From Bigelowiella natans CCMP2755 (taxonomy: Eukaryota > Cercozoa > Chlorarachniophyceae): 64,000 nucleotides of DNA. Below, in pieces: positions 62,936 to 64,000 of the stretch. Every line of letters starts with the position of its first letter. Within the stretch, counting starts at the first letter, position 1. The translations under genes were made by a program, and so were the position numbers. The stretch covers positions 42,501-106,500 of the forward strand of contig ADNK01001278.1 of the NCBI GenBank assembly GCA_000320545.1, given 5' to 3'. The notes under the pieces are model-generated. The model made no database searches. It was not told the DNA's origin and was given only the letters and a program-made list of their open reading frames with translations.

Positions 62936-63904
62936 CTAGAGTTTGTCTTTCTTTTCTGATTGTTTCTTCGGTGGAGGATAGTACGTGCCAATTGTCAATG
63001 CGTAGTGCGCTCCAAATAAATGCCATTCTTCGAATTCGTCAAACATTTCCAATTTCTCTATTCGCGCCTTGTCCTTCGGGTCGAGGATTTTACTATAAAC
63101 AGTGTTCATGTCGAAGGATTGGGCATCAGTCCATCCACAGTCTCTATATCGCTTTACTTGAGCTTCTAATGTCGGATAGGCTTTAAGGCTTCGCAGTGCG
63201 CAGCCCCGCCCCTGCAAATTCTGAATCATTATTTGGCCAAACGGATCGTCCGGACGGATCTGTTCATAGCATACAAACCTCCCAAAACCACCACCGTTAC
63301 TGCTTTTCTTAGAAGCCCAGGCAATCACCCCAGTCGAGTACTTAGGTTCCAAATATATCAGTACGCACTCAGATAGAAAAAGCGTGGGAATTGAGAAGTC
63401 AGCGCCGCATTTTTCCATGGCAACATCAAGCGCTTTGGGATCGCGAAGGTCACAGCTCACGAGATGGTAGTTCTGCGTATGTATATCAGCCTGGATTTTC
63501 TTTCGTTTAACCTTCTTTTTGCTAGGATCCTTCTCCTCATCACCACCTGCTTCTTCCCCTTCTTCGTCGTCAAGTCCAGCGAGGCTTCGGAGCTCCGCTG
63601 TCGCTCTAATAATGTGTGCTTTCCTTTGTGCAATGTCCGGTAGATCTGCTTCGATATAACGGAAACCTTTGAACCCCGCTTTGCGTACTTTAAAAAATGT
63701 CGTGTCGAAACCGGCGCCCAGGCACACGATCTGGTAGCCCTTAGCATCCAGGTCATTAGCAGATGATGATTCTGTTTCCATCGCAGTTGTCTGAGACGAG
63801 GTTGTGGTGCTACCAGCTGGTGGGGAGCAGATTTTAGGTTGAGGCCCATTTTGTAGGAAGTCTTTTACCATTATTTCAAAAGCCGCTACCCGTGAATAAT
63901 AGCC
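62936..63904 (-). CDS. LCMT1: Leucine carboxyl methyltransferase (LCMT1-like), 5' exons outside window
   Basis: The exon 63904-62936 (stop) follows an acceptor TAG and opens in phase with GYYSRVAAFEIMVKDFLQNG, the family's N-terminal helix. The preceding exon, with the start, lies beyond 63904 or outside the window. The SAM-binding site reads VCLGAGFDTTFF, followed by YIEADLPDIAQRK. SECVLIYLEP is the family's second signature. CYEQIRPDDPFGQ, LKAYPTLEAQVKRYRDCGW and HLFGAHYALTIG complete it. The enzyme methylates the C-terminal Leu of the PP2A catalytic subunit and so controls phosphatase assembly. Two low-complexity inserts are extra: a Ser/Thr run near residue 25 and an acid-then-Lys run (about 63510-63580). 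Confidence 0.92.
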   Translation of the reverse strand, partial: GYYSRVAAFEIMVKDFLQNGPQPKICSPPAGSTTTSSQTTAMETESSSANDLDAKGYQIVCLGAGFDTTFFKVRKAGFKGFRYIEADLPDIAQRKAHIIRATAELRSLAGLDDEEGEEAGGDEEKDPSKKKVKRKKIQADIHTQNYHLVSCDLRDPKALDVAMEKCGADFSIPTLFLSECVLIYLEPKYSTGVIAWASKKSSNGGGFGRFVCYEQIRPDDPFGQIMIQNLQGRGCALRSLKAYPTLEAQVKRYRDCGWTDAQSFDMNTVYSKILDPKDKARIEKLEMFDEFEEWHLFGAHYALTIGTYYPPPKKQSEKKDKL

Positions 63905-64000
63905 TACAGAAATTTATAAGAATTGTTCATCATGCCAAACGATGTTCAAGGCAGGATATGTGTTTCTAGAAAGGCTATATACTTTTGGTACAAAAGGAAA

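Overview
This is nuclear DNA of a photosynthetic, flagellated eukaryote with a plastid of secondary origin. Nearly every gene is cut into small exons joined by GT-AG introns of about 70-400 bases. The window encodes the photosystem II protein PsbO, a multidomain acetyl-CoA carboxylase, a plastoglobule-type ABC1 kinase, and an intraflagellar transport protein (IFT25). PsbO and a MATE transporter carry a hydrophobic signal segment followed by a transit-like region; PsbO adds a thylakoid signal. This is the layout expected when a plastid is reached through the secretory system. PsbO lacks the Phe at the signal cleavage site that is typical of stramenopiles and cryptophytes. The many-intron style fits a chlorarachniophyte such as Bigelowiella; this lineage call is inference.

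Layout. 1-2.5 kb: C-terminal half of an ABC1K1/3-like kinase (+). 3.8-11.9 kb: acetyl-CoA carboxylase (-), ten exons, with one internal frame break. 12.0-12.4 kb: a small membrane protein (-). 13.8-16.3 kb: soluble inorganic pyrophosphatase (-). 16.5-18.6 kb: a fucosyltransferase-like glycosyltransferase (+). 21.1-27.9 kb: an amino-acid transporter (+). 29.2-30.6 kb: PsbO (-). 32.3-37.4 kb: a MATE transporter (+). 38.7-41.1 kb: an LtrA-like membrane protein (+). 42.8-44.2 kb: a membrane protein of unknown function (+). 46.2-48.0 kb: an unknown basic protein (-). 48.2-49.6 kb: an atypical Rho-like GTPase (+). 50.2-51.8 kb: a Nudix hydrolase (-). 52.2-54.7 kb: an alpha/beta hydrolase (+). 56.2-58.1 kb: an unknown disordered protein (-). 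58.2-59.3 kb: IFT25 (+). 60.3-61.1 kb: alkaline ceramidase (-). 61.3-62.0 kb: an unresolved membrane protein gene (-). 62.9-63.9 kb: leucine carboxyl methyltransferase (-), running off the window.

The genes do not form one pathway. Several serve the plastid (PsbO, ABC1K, probably acetyl-CoA carboxylase and the MATE protein); the rest are general cell functions. I joined exons by hand. For most genes the splice phases sum to a clean open frame, which is the main support for the models. Start exons are missing or uncertain in several genes, as noted.

The most unusual feature lies between the genes. Every gap between two convergent 3' ends holds a stretch packed with short self-complementary words (CTAG, CATG, GCTAGC). 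One exact 12-base palindrome occurs seven times. Gaps between divergent 5' ends are short and lack these words. Introns also show a pattern: many begin with a GTAGTA triplet run and carry long CT runs before the acceptor.
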